From: Hydractinia symbiolongicarpus
Lineage: Eukaryota; Cnidaria; Hydrozoa; Anthoathecata; Hydractiniidae
Assembly (NCBI RefSeq): GCF_029227915.1
Contig: NC_079884.1
Coordinates: 6,326,001 to 6,390,000, forward strand
Reading direction: 5' to 3'
Length of the DNA: 64,000 bases
In this document: piece after piece, positions 49,847 to 63,700 of the stretch
How positions within the stretch are numbered: the stretch's first letter is position 1
Layout of the letters: each line of letters begins with the position of its first letter
Translations under genes and position numbers: made by a program
Notes under the pieces: model-generated
The model's database searches: none
Told to the model about the DNA's origin: nothing
What the model saw: only the letters and a program-made list of their open reading frames with translations

Positions 49847-52800
49847 TTAAATTATCTTTTCACCACTAAAACGCATGAGACTTGTAGTTTTCAAAAATGA
49901 TTTCATTTTTGATGAGACGCTGAATAAAAGGAGTTTAATCGTTGGCAAACGAAAACCCGCAATTTCCCGTAAATCCCGGGCTTGGCCCGTATAGTTGTAT
50001 GTATCTAAAGACAGTACCCAAAGAGTAAACTCATTTCCCAAACGATTTTTTAAATTATTTTTTCTCCACTAAAACGCATGAGACTTGTAGTTTTCAAAAA
50101 TGTTTTCATTTTTGATGAGACGCTTAATGAAAGGGGTTTAATGGCCGGCAAATGAAAACCCGCGATTTCCCGTAAATCACGGGCTTGGCTCGTATAGTCG
50201 AATGTATACAAAGAAAGTACCCTGTGAGTAAACTCATTTCCAGAACGATTTTTTAAATTATTTTTTCACCACTAAAACGCATAAGACTTGTAGTTTTCAA
50301 AAATGTTTTCATTTTTGATGAGACGCTGAATAAAAGAAGTTTAATCGCCGGCAAACGAAAACCCACGATTTCCCGTAAATCCCGGGCTTGGCCCGTATAG
50401 TCAAAAGTATACAAAGAAAGTACCCAGGGAGTAAACTCATTTCCCGAACGATTTTTTAAATTATTTTTTCTCCACTAAAACGCATGAGACTTGTAGTTTT
50501 CAAAAATGTTTTCATTTTTGATGAGACGCTTAATGAAAGGGGTTTAATCGCCGGCAAGTGAAAACCCGCGATTTCCCGTAAATCACGGGCTTGGCTCGTA
50601 TAGTCTAATGTATACAAAGAAAGTACCCTGTGAGTAAACTCATTTCCAGAACGATTTTTTAAATTATTTTTTCACCACTAAAACGCATAAGACTTGTAGT
50701 TTTCAAAAATGTTTTCATTTGTGAGGAGACGCTGAATAAAAGAAGTTTAATCGCCGGCAAACGAAAACCCACGATTTCCCGTAAATCCCGGGCTTGGCCC
50801 GTATAGTCAAAAGTATACAAAGAAAGTACCCAGGGAGTAAACTCATTTCCCAAACGATTTTTCACATTATTTCTGCACCACTTTAACGAATGAGACTTGT
50901 AGCTTCCAAAAATGTTTTCATTTTTAATGAGACGCTTAATGACAGAGGTTTAATCGCCGGCAAACGAAATACCACGATTTCCCTAAATCCCGGGCTTGAC
51001 CCGTATAGTCGAATGTTTACAAAGAAAGTACCCTGTGAGTAAACTCATTTCCAGAACGACTTTTTAAATTATCTTTTCATCACTAAAACGCATGAGACTT
51101 GTAGTTTTCAAAAATGATTTCATTTTTGATGAGACGCTGAATAAAAGAAGTTTAATCGCCGGCAAACGAAAACCCAGGAAATTTTCCGTAAATCCCGGGC
51201 TTGGCCCGTATAGTCAAAAGTATACAAAGAAAGTACCCAGGTAGTAAACTCATTTCCAGAACGATTTTTTAAATTATTTTTTCTCCACTAAAACGCATGA
51301 GACTTGTAGTTTTCAAAAATGTATTCATTTTTAATGAGACGCTTAATGAAAGAGGTTTAATCGCCGGCAAACGAAATACCACGATTTCCCTAAATCCCGG
51401 GCTTGTCCCGTATAGTCGAATGTATACAAAGAAAGTACCCTGTGAGTAAACTCATTTCCAGAACGACTTTTTAAATTATCTTTTCACCACTAAAACGCAT
51501 GAGACTTGTAGTTTTCAAAAATGATTTCATTTTTGATGAGACGCTGAATAAAAGGAGTTTAATCGTTGGCAAACGAAAACCCGTAATTTCCCGTAAATCC
51601 CGGGCTTGGCCCGTATAGTTGTATGTATCTAAAGACAGTACCCAAAGAGTAAACTCATTTCCCAAACGATTTTTTAAATTATTTTTTCTCCACTAAAACG
51701 CATGAGACTTGTAGTTTTTAAAAATGTTTTCATTTTTGATGAGACGCTTAATGAAAGGGGTTTAATGGCCGGCAAATGAAAACCCGCGATTTCCCGTAAA
51801 TCACGGGCTTGGCTCGTATAGTCGAATGTATACAAAGAAAGTACCCTGTGAGTAAACTCATTTCCAGAACGATTTTTTAAATTATTTTTTCACCACTAAA
51901 ACGCATAAGACTTGTAGTTTTCAAAAATGTTTTCATTTTTGATGAGACGCTGAATAAAAGAAGTTTAATCGCCGGCAAACGAAAACCCACGATTTCCCGT
52001 AAATCCCGGGCTTGGCCCGTATAGTCAAAAGTATACAAAGAAAGTACCCAGGGAGTAAACTCATTTCCCGAACGATTTTTTAAATTATTTTTTCTCCACT
52101 AAAACGCATGAGACTTGTAGTTTTCAAAAATGTTTTCATTTTTGATGAGACGCTTAATGAAAGGGGTTTAATCGCCGGCAAGTGAAAACCCGCGATTTCC
52201 CGTAAATCACGGGCTTGGCTCGTATAGTCTAATGTATACAAAGAAAGTACCCTGTGAGTAAACTCATTTCCAGAACGATTTTTTAAATTATTTTTTCACC
52301 ACTAAAACGCATAAGACTTGTAGTTTTCAAAAATGTTTTCATTTGTGAGGAGACGCTGAATAAAAGAAGTTTAATCGCCGGCAAACGAAAACCCACGATT
52401 TCCCGTAAATCCCGGGCTTGGCCCGTATAGTCAAAAGTATACAAAGAAAGTACCCAGGGAGTAAACTCATTTCCCGAACGATTTTTCACATTATTTCTGC
52501 ACCACTTTAACGAATGAGACTTGTAGCTTCCAAAAATGTTTTCATTTTTAATGAGACGCTTAATGACAGAGGTTTAATCGCCGGCAAACGAAATACCACG
52601 ATTTCCCTAAATCCCGGGCTTGACCCGTATAGTCGAATGTTTACAAAGAAAGTACCCTGTGAGTAAACTCATTTCCAGAACGACTTTTTAAATTATCTTT
52701 TCATCACTAAAACGCATGAGACTTGTAGTTTTCAAAAATGATTTCATTTTTGATGAGACGCTGAATAAAAGAAGTTTAATCGCCGGCAAACGAAAACCCA

Positions 52801-53094
52801 GGAAATTTTCCGTAAATCCCGGGCTTGGCCCGTATAGTCAAAAGTATACAAAGAAAGTACCCAGGTAGTAAACTCATTTCCAGAACGATTTTTTAAATTA
52901 TTTTTTCTCCACTAAAACGCATGAGACTTGTAGTTTTCAAAAATGTATTCATTTTTAATGAGACGCTTAATGAAAGAGGTTTAATCGCCGGCAAACGAAA
53001 TACCACGATTTCCCTAAATCCCGGGCTTGTCCCGTATAGTCGAATGTATACAAAGAAAGTACCCTGTGAGTAAACTCATTTCCAGAACGATTTT
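49847..53094. repeat. Octamer higher-order repeat, 1624 bp x 2
   Basis: 49847-51470 and 51471-53094 repeat eight monomers with shared AAAGACAGTACCC, CGTTGGC, TTTAATGGCCGGC, GGCAAGTGAAAACCC, TAGTCTAATG, GTGAGGAGACG, CACTTTAACG, TGTAGCTTCC, ATGACAGAGG and CCCAGGAAATTTTCCG. The second copy differs at few bases (for example CCCGTAATTTCC). A related four-unit stretch continues from 53095. An earlier version starts near 48630, offset 2029 bp. Confidence 0.78.
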
Positions 53095-54770
53095 TTAAAT
53101 TATTTTTTCACCACTAAAACGCATAAGACTTGTAGTTTTCAAAAATGTTTTCATTTGTGAGGAGACGCTGAATAAAAGAAGTTTAATCGCCGGCAAACGA
53201 AAACCCACGATTTCCCGTAAATCCCGGGCTTGGCCCGTATAGTCAAAAGTATACAAAGAAAGTACCCAGGGAGTAAACTCATTTCCCGAACGATTTTTCA
53301 CATTATTTCTGCACCACTTTAACGAATGAGACTTGTAGCTTCCAAAAATGTTTTCATTTTTAATGAGACGCTTAATGAAAGAGGTTTAATCGCCGGCAAA
53401 CGAAATACCACGATTTCCCTAAATCCCGGGCTTGTCCCGTATAGTCGAATGTTTACAAAGAAAGTACCCTGTGAGTAAACTCATTTCCAGAACGACTTTT
53501 TAAATTATCTTTTCATCACTAAAACGCATGAGACTTGTAGTTTTCAAAAATGATTTCATTTTTGAAGAGACGCTGAATAAAAGGAGTTTAATCGCCGGCA
53601 AACGAAAACACGCGGTTTCCCGTAAATCCCGGGCTTGGCCCGTATAGTTGAATGTATCTAAAGAAAGTACCCAGGGAGTAAACTGATTTCCCGAACGATT
53701 TTTTAAATTATTTCAGCACCACTAGAACGAATGAGACTTGTAGTTTTCAAAAATGTTTTCATTTTTAATGAGACGCTTAATGAAAGAGGTTTAATCGCCG
53801 ACAAACGAAAAACCGCGATTTCCCGTAAATCCCGGGCTTGGCCCGTATAGTCGAATGTATACAAAGAAAGTACCCTGTGAGTAAACTCATTTCGAGAGCG
53901 ATTTTTTAAATTATTTTTTCACCACTAAAACGCATAAGACTTGTAGTTTTCAAAAATGTTTTCATTTTTGATGAGACGCTGAATAAAAGAAGTTTAATCG
54001 CCGGCAAACGAAAACCCAGGAAATTTCCCGTAAATCCCGGGTTTGGCCCGTATAGTCAAAAGTATACAAAGAAAGTACCCAGGGAGTAAACTCATTTCCA
54101 GAACGATTTTTTAAATTATCTTTTCACCACTAAAACGCATGAGACTTGTAGTTTTCAAAAATGATTTCATTTTTGATGAGAAGCTGAATAAAAGGAGTTT
54201 AATCGCCGGAAAACGAAAACTCGCGGTTTCCAGTAAATCCCGGGCTTGGCCCGTATAGTTGAATGTATCTAAAGAAAGTACCCAGGAAGTAAACTGATTT
54301 CCCGAACGATTTTTCAAATTATTTCTGCACCACTAGAACTAATGAGACTTGTAGTTTTCAAAAATGTTTTCATTTTTAATGAGACGCTTAATGAAAGAGG
54401 TTTAATCGCCGACAATCGAAAACCCGCGATTTCCCGTAAATACCGGGCTTAGCCCGTATAGTCGAATGTATACAAAGAAAGTACCCAGGGAGTAAACTCA
54501 TTTCCCGAACGATTTTTTAAAAAATTTTTTCTCCACTAAAACGCATGAGATTTGTAGTTTTCAAAAATGTTTTCATTTTTGATGAGACGCCTAATGAAAG
54601 GGGTTTAATCGCCGGCAAATGAAAACCCGCGATTTCCCGTAAATCACGGGCTTGGCCCGTATAGTCGAATGTATACAAAGAAAGTACCCTGTGAGTAAAC
54701 TCATTTCCAGAACGATTTTTTAAATTATTTTTTCACCACTAAAACGCATAAGACTTGTAGTTTTCAAAAA
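53095..54770. repeat. Eight-monomer block recurring at about 60397-62070 (offset 7302 bp)
   Basis: Shared markers are TATTTCAGCACC, GAAAAACCGCG, TTTCGAGAGCG, CCCAGGAAATTTCCC, GAGAAGCTGAATAAAAGG, AACTCGCGG, TTTCCAGTAAATCC, CTAGAACTAATG, GACAATCG, TACCGGGCTTAGCCCG and GACGCCTAATG. Offset 7302 bp is 36 monomers. The earlier copy has TTTTTTAAAAAATTTT where the later has TTTAAATAATTTT. Confidence 0.76.
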
Positions 54771-55454
54771 TGTTTTCATTTTTAATGAGACGCTTAATGA
54801 AAGAGGTTTAATCGCCGGCAAACGAAATACCACGATTTCCCTAAATCCCGGGCTTGTCCCGTATAGTCGAATGTATACAAAGAAAGTACCCTGTGAGTAA
54901 ACTCATTTCCAGAACGATTTTTTAAATTATTTTTTCACCACTAAAACGCATAAGATTTGTAGTTTTCAAAAATGTTTTCATTTTTGATGAGACGCTTAAT
55001 GAAAGGGGTTTAATCGCCGGCAAATGAAAACCCGCGATTTCCCGTAAACCACGGGCTTGGCTCGTATAGTCGAATGTATACAAAGAAAGTACCCTGTGAG
55101 TAAACTCATTTCCAGAACGATTTTTTAAATTATTTTTTCACCACTAAAACGCATAAGACTTGTAGTTTTCAAAAATATTTTCATTTTTGATGAGACGCTG
55201 AATAAAAGAAGTTTAATCGCCGGCAAACGAGAACCCGCAATTTCCCGTAAATCCTGGGCTTCGCCCGTATAGTCGAATGTATACAAAGAAAGTACCCAGG
55301 GAGTAAACTCATTTCCCGACCAATTTTTAAATTATTTTTTCTCCACTAAAACGCATGATACTTGTAGTTTTCAAAAATGTTTTCATTTTTGATGAGACGT
55401 TTAATGAAAGGGTTTAATCGCCGGCAAATGAAAACCCGCGATTTCCCGTAAATC

Positions 55455-57076
55455 ACGGGCTTGGCCCGTATAGTCGAATATATACAAAGAAAGTACCCTG
55501 TGAATAAACTCATTTCCAGAACGATTTTTTAAATTATTTTTTCACCACTAAAACGCATAAGACTTGTAGTTTTCAAAAATGTTTTCATTTGTGATGAGAC
55601 GCTGAATAAAAGAAGTTTAATCGCCGGCAAACGAAAACCCACGATTTCCCGTAAATCCCGGGCTTGGCCCGTATAGTCAAAAGTATACAAAGAAAGTACC
55701 CAGGGAGTTAACTCCTTTCCCAAACGATTTTTTAAATTATTTCGTCACCACTAAAACGCATGAGACTTGTAGTTTTCAAAAGTGTTTTCATTTTTGATGA
55801 GACGCTGAATAAAAGAAGTTTAATCCTCGGCAAACGAAAACCCGCGATTTCCCGTAAATCCCGGGCTTGGTCCGTATAGTTAAATGTATCTAAAGAAAGT
55901 ACCCAGGGAGTAAACTGATTTCCCGAACGATTTTTCAAATTATTTCTGCACCACTATAACGAATGAGACTTGTAGTTTCCAAAAATGTTTTCATTTTTAA
56001 TGAGACGCTTAATGAAAGAGGTTTAATCGCCCGCAAACGAAATACCACGATTTCCGTAAATCCCGGGCTTCTCCCGTATAGTCGAATGTTTACAAAGAAA
56101 GTACCCTGTGAGTAAACTCATTTCCAGAACGACTTTTTAAATTATCTTTTCACCACTAAAACGCATGAGACTTGTAGTTTTCAAAAATGATTTCGTTTTT
56201 GATGAGACGCTGAATAAAAGGAGTTTAATCGTTGGCAAACGAAAACCCGCGTTTTCCCGTAAATCACGGGCTTGGCCCGTATAGTCGAATATATACAAAG
56301 AAAGTACCCTGTGAATAAACTCATTTCCAGAACGATTTTTTAAATTATTTTTTCACCACTAAAACGCATAAGACTTGTAGTTTTCAAAAATGTTTTCATT
56401 TGTGATGAGACGCTGAATAAAAGAAGTTTAATCGCCGGCAAACGAAAACCCACGATTTCCCGTAAATCCCGGGCTTGGCCCGTATAGTCAAAAGTATACA
56501 AAGAAAGTACCCAGGGAGTAAACTCCTTTCCCAAACGATTTTTTAAATTATTTCGTCACCACTAAAACGCATGAGACTTGTAGTTTTCAAAAGTGTTTTC
56601 ATTTTTGATGAGACGCTGAATAAAAGAAGTTTAATCCTCGGCAAACGAAAACCCGCGATTTCCCGTAAATCCCGGGCTTGGTCCGTATAGTTAAATGTAT
56701 CTAAAGAAAGTACCCAGGGAGTAAACTGATTTCCCGAACGATTTTTCAAATTATTTCTGCACCACTATAACGAATGAGACTTGTAGTTTCCAAAAATGTT
56801 TTCATTTTTAATGAGACGCTTAATGAAAGAGGTTTAATCGCCCGCAAACGAAATACCACGATTTCCGTAAATCCCGGGCTTCTCCCGTATAGTCGAATGT
56901 TTACAAAGAAAGTACCCTGTGAGTAAACTCATTTCCAGAACGACTTTTTAAATTATCTTTTCACCACTAAAACGCATGAGACTTGTAGTTTTCAAAAATG
57001 ATTTCGTTTTTGATGAGACGCTGAATAAAAGGAGTTTAATCGTTGGCAAACGAAAACCCGCGTTTTCCCGTAAATC
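55455..57076. repeat. Tandem duplication of a tetramer 1-6-3-4, 811 bp x 2
   Basis: Copies 55455-56265 and 56266-57076 share GTGAATAAACTC, AATCCTCGGC, CGATTTCCGTAAATC, GATTTCGTTTTTG and CGCGTTTTCCCG. The joint is a 4/2 hybrid monomer where CGCGTTTTCCCGTAAATC continues as ACGGGC from a type 2 unit. I saw one difference, GAGTTAACTCC against GAGTAAACTCC. Confidence 0.82.
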
Positions 57077-59989
57077 CCGGGCTTGGCCCGTATAGTTGTA
57101 TGTATCTAAAGAAAGTACCCAAAGAGTAAACTCATTTCCCAAACGATTTTTTAAATTATTTTTTCTCCACTAAAACGCATGAGACTTGTAGTTTTCAAAA
57201 ATGTTTTCATTTTTGATGAGACGCTTAATGAAAGGGGTTTAATGGCCGGCAAATGAAAACCCGCGATTTCCCGTAAATCACGGGCTTGGCTCGTATAGTC
57301 GAATGTATACAAAGAAAGTACCCTGTGAGTAAACTCATTTCCAGAACGATTTTTTAAATTATTTTTTCACCACTAAAACGCATAAGACTTGTAGTTTTCA
57401 AAAATGTTTTCATTTTTGATGAGACGCTGAATAAAAGAAGTTTAATCGCCGGCAAACGAAAACCCACGATTTCCCGTAAATCCCGGGCTTGGCCCGTATA
57501 GTCAAAAGTATACAAAGAAAGTACCCAGGAAGTAAACTCATTTCCCGAACGATTTTTTAAATTATTTTTTCTCCACTAAAACGCATGAGACTTGTAGTTT
57601 TCAAAAATGTTTTCATTTTTGATAAGACGCTTAATGAAAGGGGTTTAATCGCCGGCAAATGAAAACCCGCGATTTCCCGTAAATCACGGGCTTGGCTCGT
57701 ATAGTCGAATGTATACAAAGAAAGTACCCTGTGAGTAAACTCATTTCCAGAACGATTTTTTAAATTATTTTTTCACCACTAAAACGCAGAAGACTTGTAG
57801 TTTTCAAAAATGTTTTCATTTGTGAGGAGACGCTGAATAAAAGAAGTTTAATCGCCGGCAAACGAAAACCCACGATTTCCCTTAAATCCCGGTCTTGGCC
57901 CGTATAGTCAAAAGTATACAAAGAAAGTACCCAGGGAGTAAACTCATTTCCCGAACGATTTTTCACATTATTTCTGCACGACTTTAACGAATGAGACTTG
58001 TAGCTTCCAAAAATGTTTTCATTTTTAATGAGACGCTTAATGAAAGAGGTTTAATCGCCGGCAAACGAAATACCACGATTTCCCTAAATCCCGGGCTTGA
58101 CCCGTATAGTCGAATGTTTACAAAGAAAGTACCCTGTGAGTAAACTCATTTCCAGAACGACTTTTTAAATTATCTTTTCATCACTAAAACGCATGAGACT
58201 TGTAGTTTTCAAAAATGTTTTCATTTGTGATGAGACGCTGAATAAAAGAAGTTTAATCGCCGGCAAACGAAAACCCACGATTTCCCGTAAATCCCGGGCT
58301 TGGCCCGTATAGTCAAAAGTATACAAAGAAAGTACCCAGGGAGTAAACTCCTTTCCCAAACGATTTTTTAAATTATTTCGTCACCACTAAAACGCATGAG
58401 ACTTGTAGTTTTCAAAAGTGTTTTCATTTTTGATGAGACGCTGAATAAAAGAAGTTTAATCCTCGGCAAACGAAAACCCGCGATTTCCCGTAAATCCCGG
58501 GCTTGGTCCGTATAGTTAAATGTATCTAAAGAAAGTACCCAGGGAGTAAACTGATTTCCCGAACGATTTTTCAAATTATTTCTGCACCACTATAACGAAT
58601 GAGACTTGTAGTTTCCAAAAATGTTTTCATTTTTAATGAGACGCTTAATGAAAGAGGTTTAATCGCCCGCAAACGAAATACCACGATTTCCGTAAATCCC
58701 GGGCTTCTCCCGTATAGTCGAATGTTTACAAAGAAAGTACCCTGTGAGTAAACTCATTTCCAGAACGACTTTTTAAATTATCTTTTCACCACTAAAACGC
58801 ATGAGACTTGTAGTTTTCAAAAATGATTTCGTTTTTGATGAGACGCTGAATAAAAGGAGTTTAATCGTTGGCAAACGAAAACCCGCGATTTCCCGTAAAT
58901 CCCGGGCTTGGCCCGTATAGTTGTATGTATCTAAAGAAAGTACCCAAAGAGTAAACTCATTTCCCAAACCATTTTTTAAATTATTTTTTCTCCACTAAAA
59001 CGCATGAGACTTGTAGTTTTCAAAAATGTTTTCATTTTTGATGAGACGCTTAATGAAAGGGGTTTAATGGCCGGCAAATGAAAACCCGCAATTTCCCGTA
59101 AATCACGGGCTTGGCTCGTATAGTCGAATGTATACAAAGAAAGTACCCTGTGAGTAAACTCATTTCCAGAACGATTTTTTAAATTATTTTTTCACCACTA
59201 AAACGCATAAGACTTGTAGTTTTCAAAAATGTTTTCATTTTTGATGAGACGCTGAATAAAAGAAGTTTAATCGCCGGCAAACGAAAACCCACGATTTCCC
59301 GTAAATCCCGGGCTTGGCCCGTATAGTCAAAAGTATACAAAGAAAGTACCCAGGAAGTAAACTCATTTCCCGAACGATTTTTTAAATTATTTTTTCTCCA
59401 CTAAAACGCATGAGACTTGTAGTTTTCAAAAATGTTTTCATTTTTGATAAGACGCTTAATGAAAGGGGTTTAATCGCCGGCAAATGAAAACCCGCGATTT
59501 CCCGTAAATCACGGGCTTGGCTCGTATAGTCGAATGTATACAAAGAAAGTACCCTGTGAGTAAACTCATTTCCAGAACGATTTTTTAAATTATTTTTTCA
59601 CCACTAAAACGCAGAAGACTTGTAGTTTTCAAAAATGTTTTCATTTGTGAGGAGACGCTGAATAAAAGAAGTTTAATCGCCGGCAAACGAAAACCCACGA
59701 TTTCCCGTAAATCCCGGTCTTGGCCCGTATAGTCAAAAGTATACAAAGAAAGTACCCAGGGAGTAAACTCATTTCCCGAACGATTTTTCACATTATTTCT
59801 GCACCACTTTAACGAATGAGACTTGTAGCTTCCAAAAATGTTTTCATTTTTAATGAGACGCTTAATGAAAGAGGTTTAATCGCCGGCAAACGAAATACCA
59901 CGATTTCCCTAAATCCCGGGCTTGACCCGTATAGTCGAATGTTTACAAAGAAAGTACCCTGTGAGTAAACTCATTTCCAGAACGACTTT
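56340..59989. repeat. Nonamer higher-order repeat, 1825 bp x 2
   Basis: About 56340-58164 and 58165-59989 repeat types 1-6-3-4-2-1-2-1-3. Shared markers are AATCCTCGGC, GATTTCGTTTTTG, CCCAAAGAG, CCAGGAAGTAAAC, GATAAGACGC, CGCAGAAGACTTG, CCGGTCTTGG and CTTGACCCG. The joint near 58160-58220 is a 4/1 hybrid (TCTTTTCATCACTAAAACGC front, GTGATGAGACGCTG rear). Confidence 0.78.
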
Positions 59990-61412
59990 TTAAATTATCT
60001 TTTCATCACTAAAACGCATGAGACTTGTAGTTTTCAAAAATGATTTCATTTTTGATGAGACGCTGGATAAAAGAAGTTTAATCGCCGGCAAACGAAAACC
60101 CAGGAAATTTTCCGTAAATCCCGGGCTTGGCCCGTATAGTCAAAAGTATACAAAGAAAGTACCCAGGTAGTAAACTCATTTCCAGAACGATTTTTTAAAT
60201 TATTTTTTCTCCACTAAAACGCATGAGACTTGTAGTTTTCAAAAATGTATTCATTTTTAATGAGACGCTTAATGAAAGAGATTTAATCGCCGGCAAACGA
60301 AATACCACGATTTCCCTAAATCCCGGGCTTGTCCCGTATAGTCGAATGTATACAAAGAAAGTACCCTGTGAGTAAACTCATTTCCAGAACGATTTTTTAA
60401 ATTATTTTTTCACCACTAAAACGCATAAGACTTGTAGTTTTCAAAAATGTTTTCATTTGTGAGGAGACGCTGAATAAAAGAAGTTTAATCGCCGGCAAAC
60501 GAAAACCCACGATTTCCCGTAAATCCCGGGCTTGGCCCGTATAGTCAAAAGTATACAAAGAAAGTACCCAGGGAGTAAACTCATTTCCCGAACGATTTTT
60601 CACATTATTTCTGCACCACTTTAACGAATGAGACTTGTAGCTTCCAAAAATGTTTTCATTTTTAATGAGACGCTTAATGAAAGAGGTTTAATCGCCGGCA
60701 AACGAAATACCACGATTTCCCTAAATCCCGGGCTTGTCCCGTATAGTCGAATGTTTACAAAGAAAGTACCCTGTGAGTAAACTCATTTCCAGAACGACTT
60801 TTTAAATTATCTTTTCATCACTAAAACGCATGAGACTTGTAGTTTTCAAAAATGATTTCATTTTTGATGAGACGCTGAATAAAAGGAGTTTAATCGCCGG
60901 CAAACGAAAACACGCGGTTTCCCGTAAATCCCGGGCTTGGCCCGTATAGTTGAATGTATCTAAAGAAAGTACCCAGGGAGTAAACTGATTTCCCGAACGA
61001 TTTTTTAAATTATTTCAGCACCACTAGAACGAATGAGACTTGTAGTTTTCAAAAATGTTTTCATTTTTAATGAGACGCTTAATGAAAGAGGTTTAATCGC
61101 CGACAAACGAAAAACCGCGATTTCCCGTAAATCCCGGGCTTGGCCCGTATAGTCGAATGTATACAAAGAAAGTACCCTGTGAGTAAACTCATTTCGAGAG
61201 CGATTTTTTAAATTATTTTTTCACCACTAAAACGCATAAGACTTGTAGTTTTCAAAAATGTTTTCATTTTTGATGAGACGCTGAATAAAAGAAGTTTAAT
61301 CGCCGGCAAACGAAAACCCAGGAAATTTCCCGTAAATCCCGGGCTTGGCCCGTATAGTCAAAAGTATACAAAGAAAGTACCCAGGGAGTAAACTCATTTC
61401 CAGAACGATTTT

Positions 61413-63700
61413 TTAAATTATCTTTTCACCACTAAAACGCATGAGACTTGTAGTTTTCAAAAATGATTTCATTTTTGATGAGAAGCTGAATAAAAGGAGT
61501 TTAATCGCCGGCAAACGAAAACTCGCGGTTTCCAGTAAATCCCGGGCTTGGCCCGTATAGTTGAATGTATATAAAGAAAGTACCGAGGAAGTAAACTGAT
61601 TTCCCGAACAATTTTTCAAATTATTTCTGCACCACTAGAACTAATGAGACTTGTAGTTTTCAAAAATGTTTTCATTTTTAATGAGACGCTTAATGAAAGA
61701 GGTTTAATCGCCGACAATCGAAAACCCGCGATTTCCCGTAAATACCGGGCTTAGCCCGTATAGTCGAATGTATACAAAGAAAGTACCTAGGGAGTAAACT
61801 CATTTCCCGAACGATTTTTTAAATAATTTTTTCTCCACTAAAACGCATGAGATTTGTAGTTTTCAAAAATGTTTTCATTTTTGATGAGACGCCTAATGAA
61901 AGGGGTTTAATCGCCGGCAAATGAAAACCCGCGATTTCCCGTAAATCACGGGCTTGGCCCGTATAGTCGAATGTATACAAAGAAAGTACCCTGTGAGTAA
62001 ACTCATTTCCAGAACGATTTTTTAAATTATTTTTTCACCACTAAAACGCATTAGACTTGTAGTGTTCAAAAATGTTTTTATTTTTGATGAGACGCTGAAT
62101 AAAAGGAGTTTAATCGCCGGCAAACGAAAACCCGCGGTTGCCCGTAAATCCCGGGCTTGGCCCGTATAGTTGAATGTATCTAAAGAAAGTACCCAGGGAG
62201 TAAACTAATTTCCCAAACGATTTTTTAAATTATTTTGTCACCACTAAAACGCATGAGACTTGTAGTATTCAAAAGTGTTTTCATTTTTGATGAGACGCTG
62301 AATAAAAGAAGTTTAATCGCCGGGAAACGAAAACCCGCGATTTCCCGTAAATCCCGGGCTTGGCCCGTATAGTTGAATGTATATAAAGAAAGTACCCAGG
62401 AAGTAAACTCATTTCCAGAACGATTTTTTAAATTATCTTTTCACCACTAAAACGCATGAGACTTGTAGTTTTCAAAAATGATTTCATTTTTGATGAGAAG
62501 CTGAATAAAAGGAGTTTAATCGCCGGCAAACGAAAACTCGCGGTTTCCAGTAAATCCCGGGCTTGGCCCGTATAGTTGAATGTATCTAAAGAAAGTACCC
62601 AGGAAGTAAACTGATTTCCCGAACGATTTTTCAAATTATTTCTGCACCACTAGAACTAATGAGACTTGTAGTTTTCAAAAATGTTTTCATTTTTAATGAG
62701 ACGCTTAATGAAAGAGGTTTAATCGCCGACAATCGAAAACCCGCGATTTCCCGTAAATACCGGGCTTAGCCCGTATAGTCGAATGTATACAAAGAAAGTA
62801 CCTAGGGAGTAAACTCATTTCCCGAACGATTTTTTAAATAATTTTCTCTCCACTAAAACGCATGAGATTTGTAGTTTTCAAAAATGTTTTCATTTTTGAT
62901 GAGACGCCTAATGAAAGGGGTTTAATCGCCGGCAAATGAAAACCCGCGATTTCCCGTAAATCACGGGCTTGGCCCGTATAGTCGAATGTATACAAAGAAA
63001 GTACCCTGTGAGTAAACTCATTTCCAGAACGATTTTTTAAATTATTTTTTCACCACTAAAACGCATTAGACTTGTAGTGTTCAAAAATGTTTTCATTTTT
63101 GATGAGACGCTGAATAAAAGGAGTTTAATCGCCGGCAAACGAAAACCCGCGGTTGCCCGTAAATCCCGGGCTTGGCCCGTATAGTTGAATGTATCTAAAG
63201 AAAGTACCCAGGGAGTAAACTAATTTCCCAAACGATTTTTTAAATTATTTTGTCACCACTAAAACGCATGAGACTTGTAGTATTCAAAAGTGTTTTCATT
63301 TTTGATGAGACGCTGAATAAAAGAAGTTTAATCGCCGGGAAACGAAAACCCGCGATTTCCCGTAAATCCCGGGCTTGGCCCGTATAGTTGAATGTATATA
63401 AAGAAAGTACCCAGGAAGTAAACTCATTTCCAGAACGATTTTTTAAATTATCTTTTCACCACTAAAACGCATGAGACTTGTAGTTTTCAAAAATGATTTC
63501 ATTTTTGATGAGAAGCTGAATAAAAGGAGTTTAATCGCCGGCAAACGAAAACCCGCGGTTTCCAGTAAATCCCGGGCTTGGCCCGTATAGTTGAATGTAT
63601 CTAAAGAAAGTACCCAGGAAGTAAACTGATTTCCCGAACGATTTTTCAAATTATTTCTGCACCACTAGAACTAATGAGACTTGTAGTTTTCAAAAATGTT
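61413..63700. repeat. Pentamer higher-order repeat, 1015 bp, two full copies and part of a third
   Basis: Units start at 61413, 62428 and 63443. Order 4-5-2-(2/4 hybrid)-6. Shared markers are GAGAAGCTG, CTAGAACTAATG, GACAATCG, TACCGGGCTTAGCCCG, GCATTAGACTTG, TAGTGTTCAAAAATG, GCGGTTGCCCG, TAGTATTCAAAAGTG and CGCCGGGAAACG. The third copy breaks off at about 63700, where a type 5 front becomes a type 2 rear (GACGCCTAATGAAAGGGG). Confidence 0.8.
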
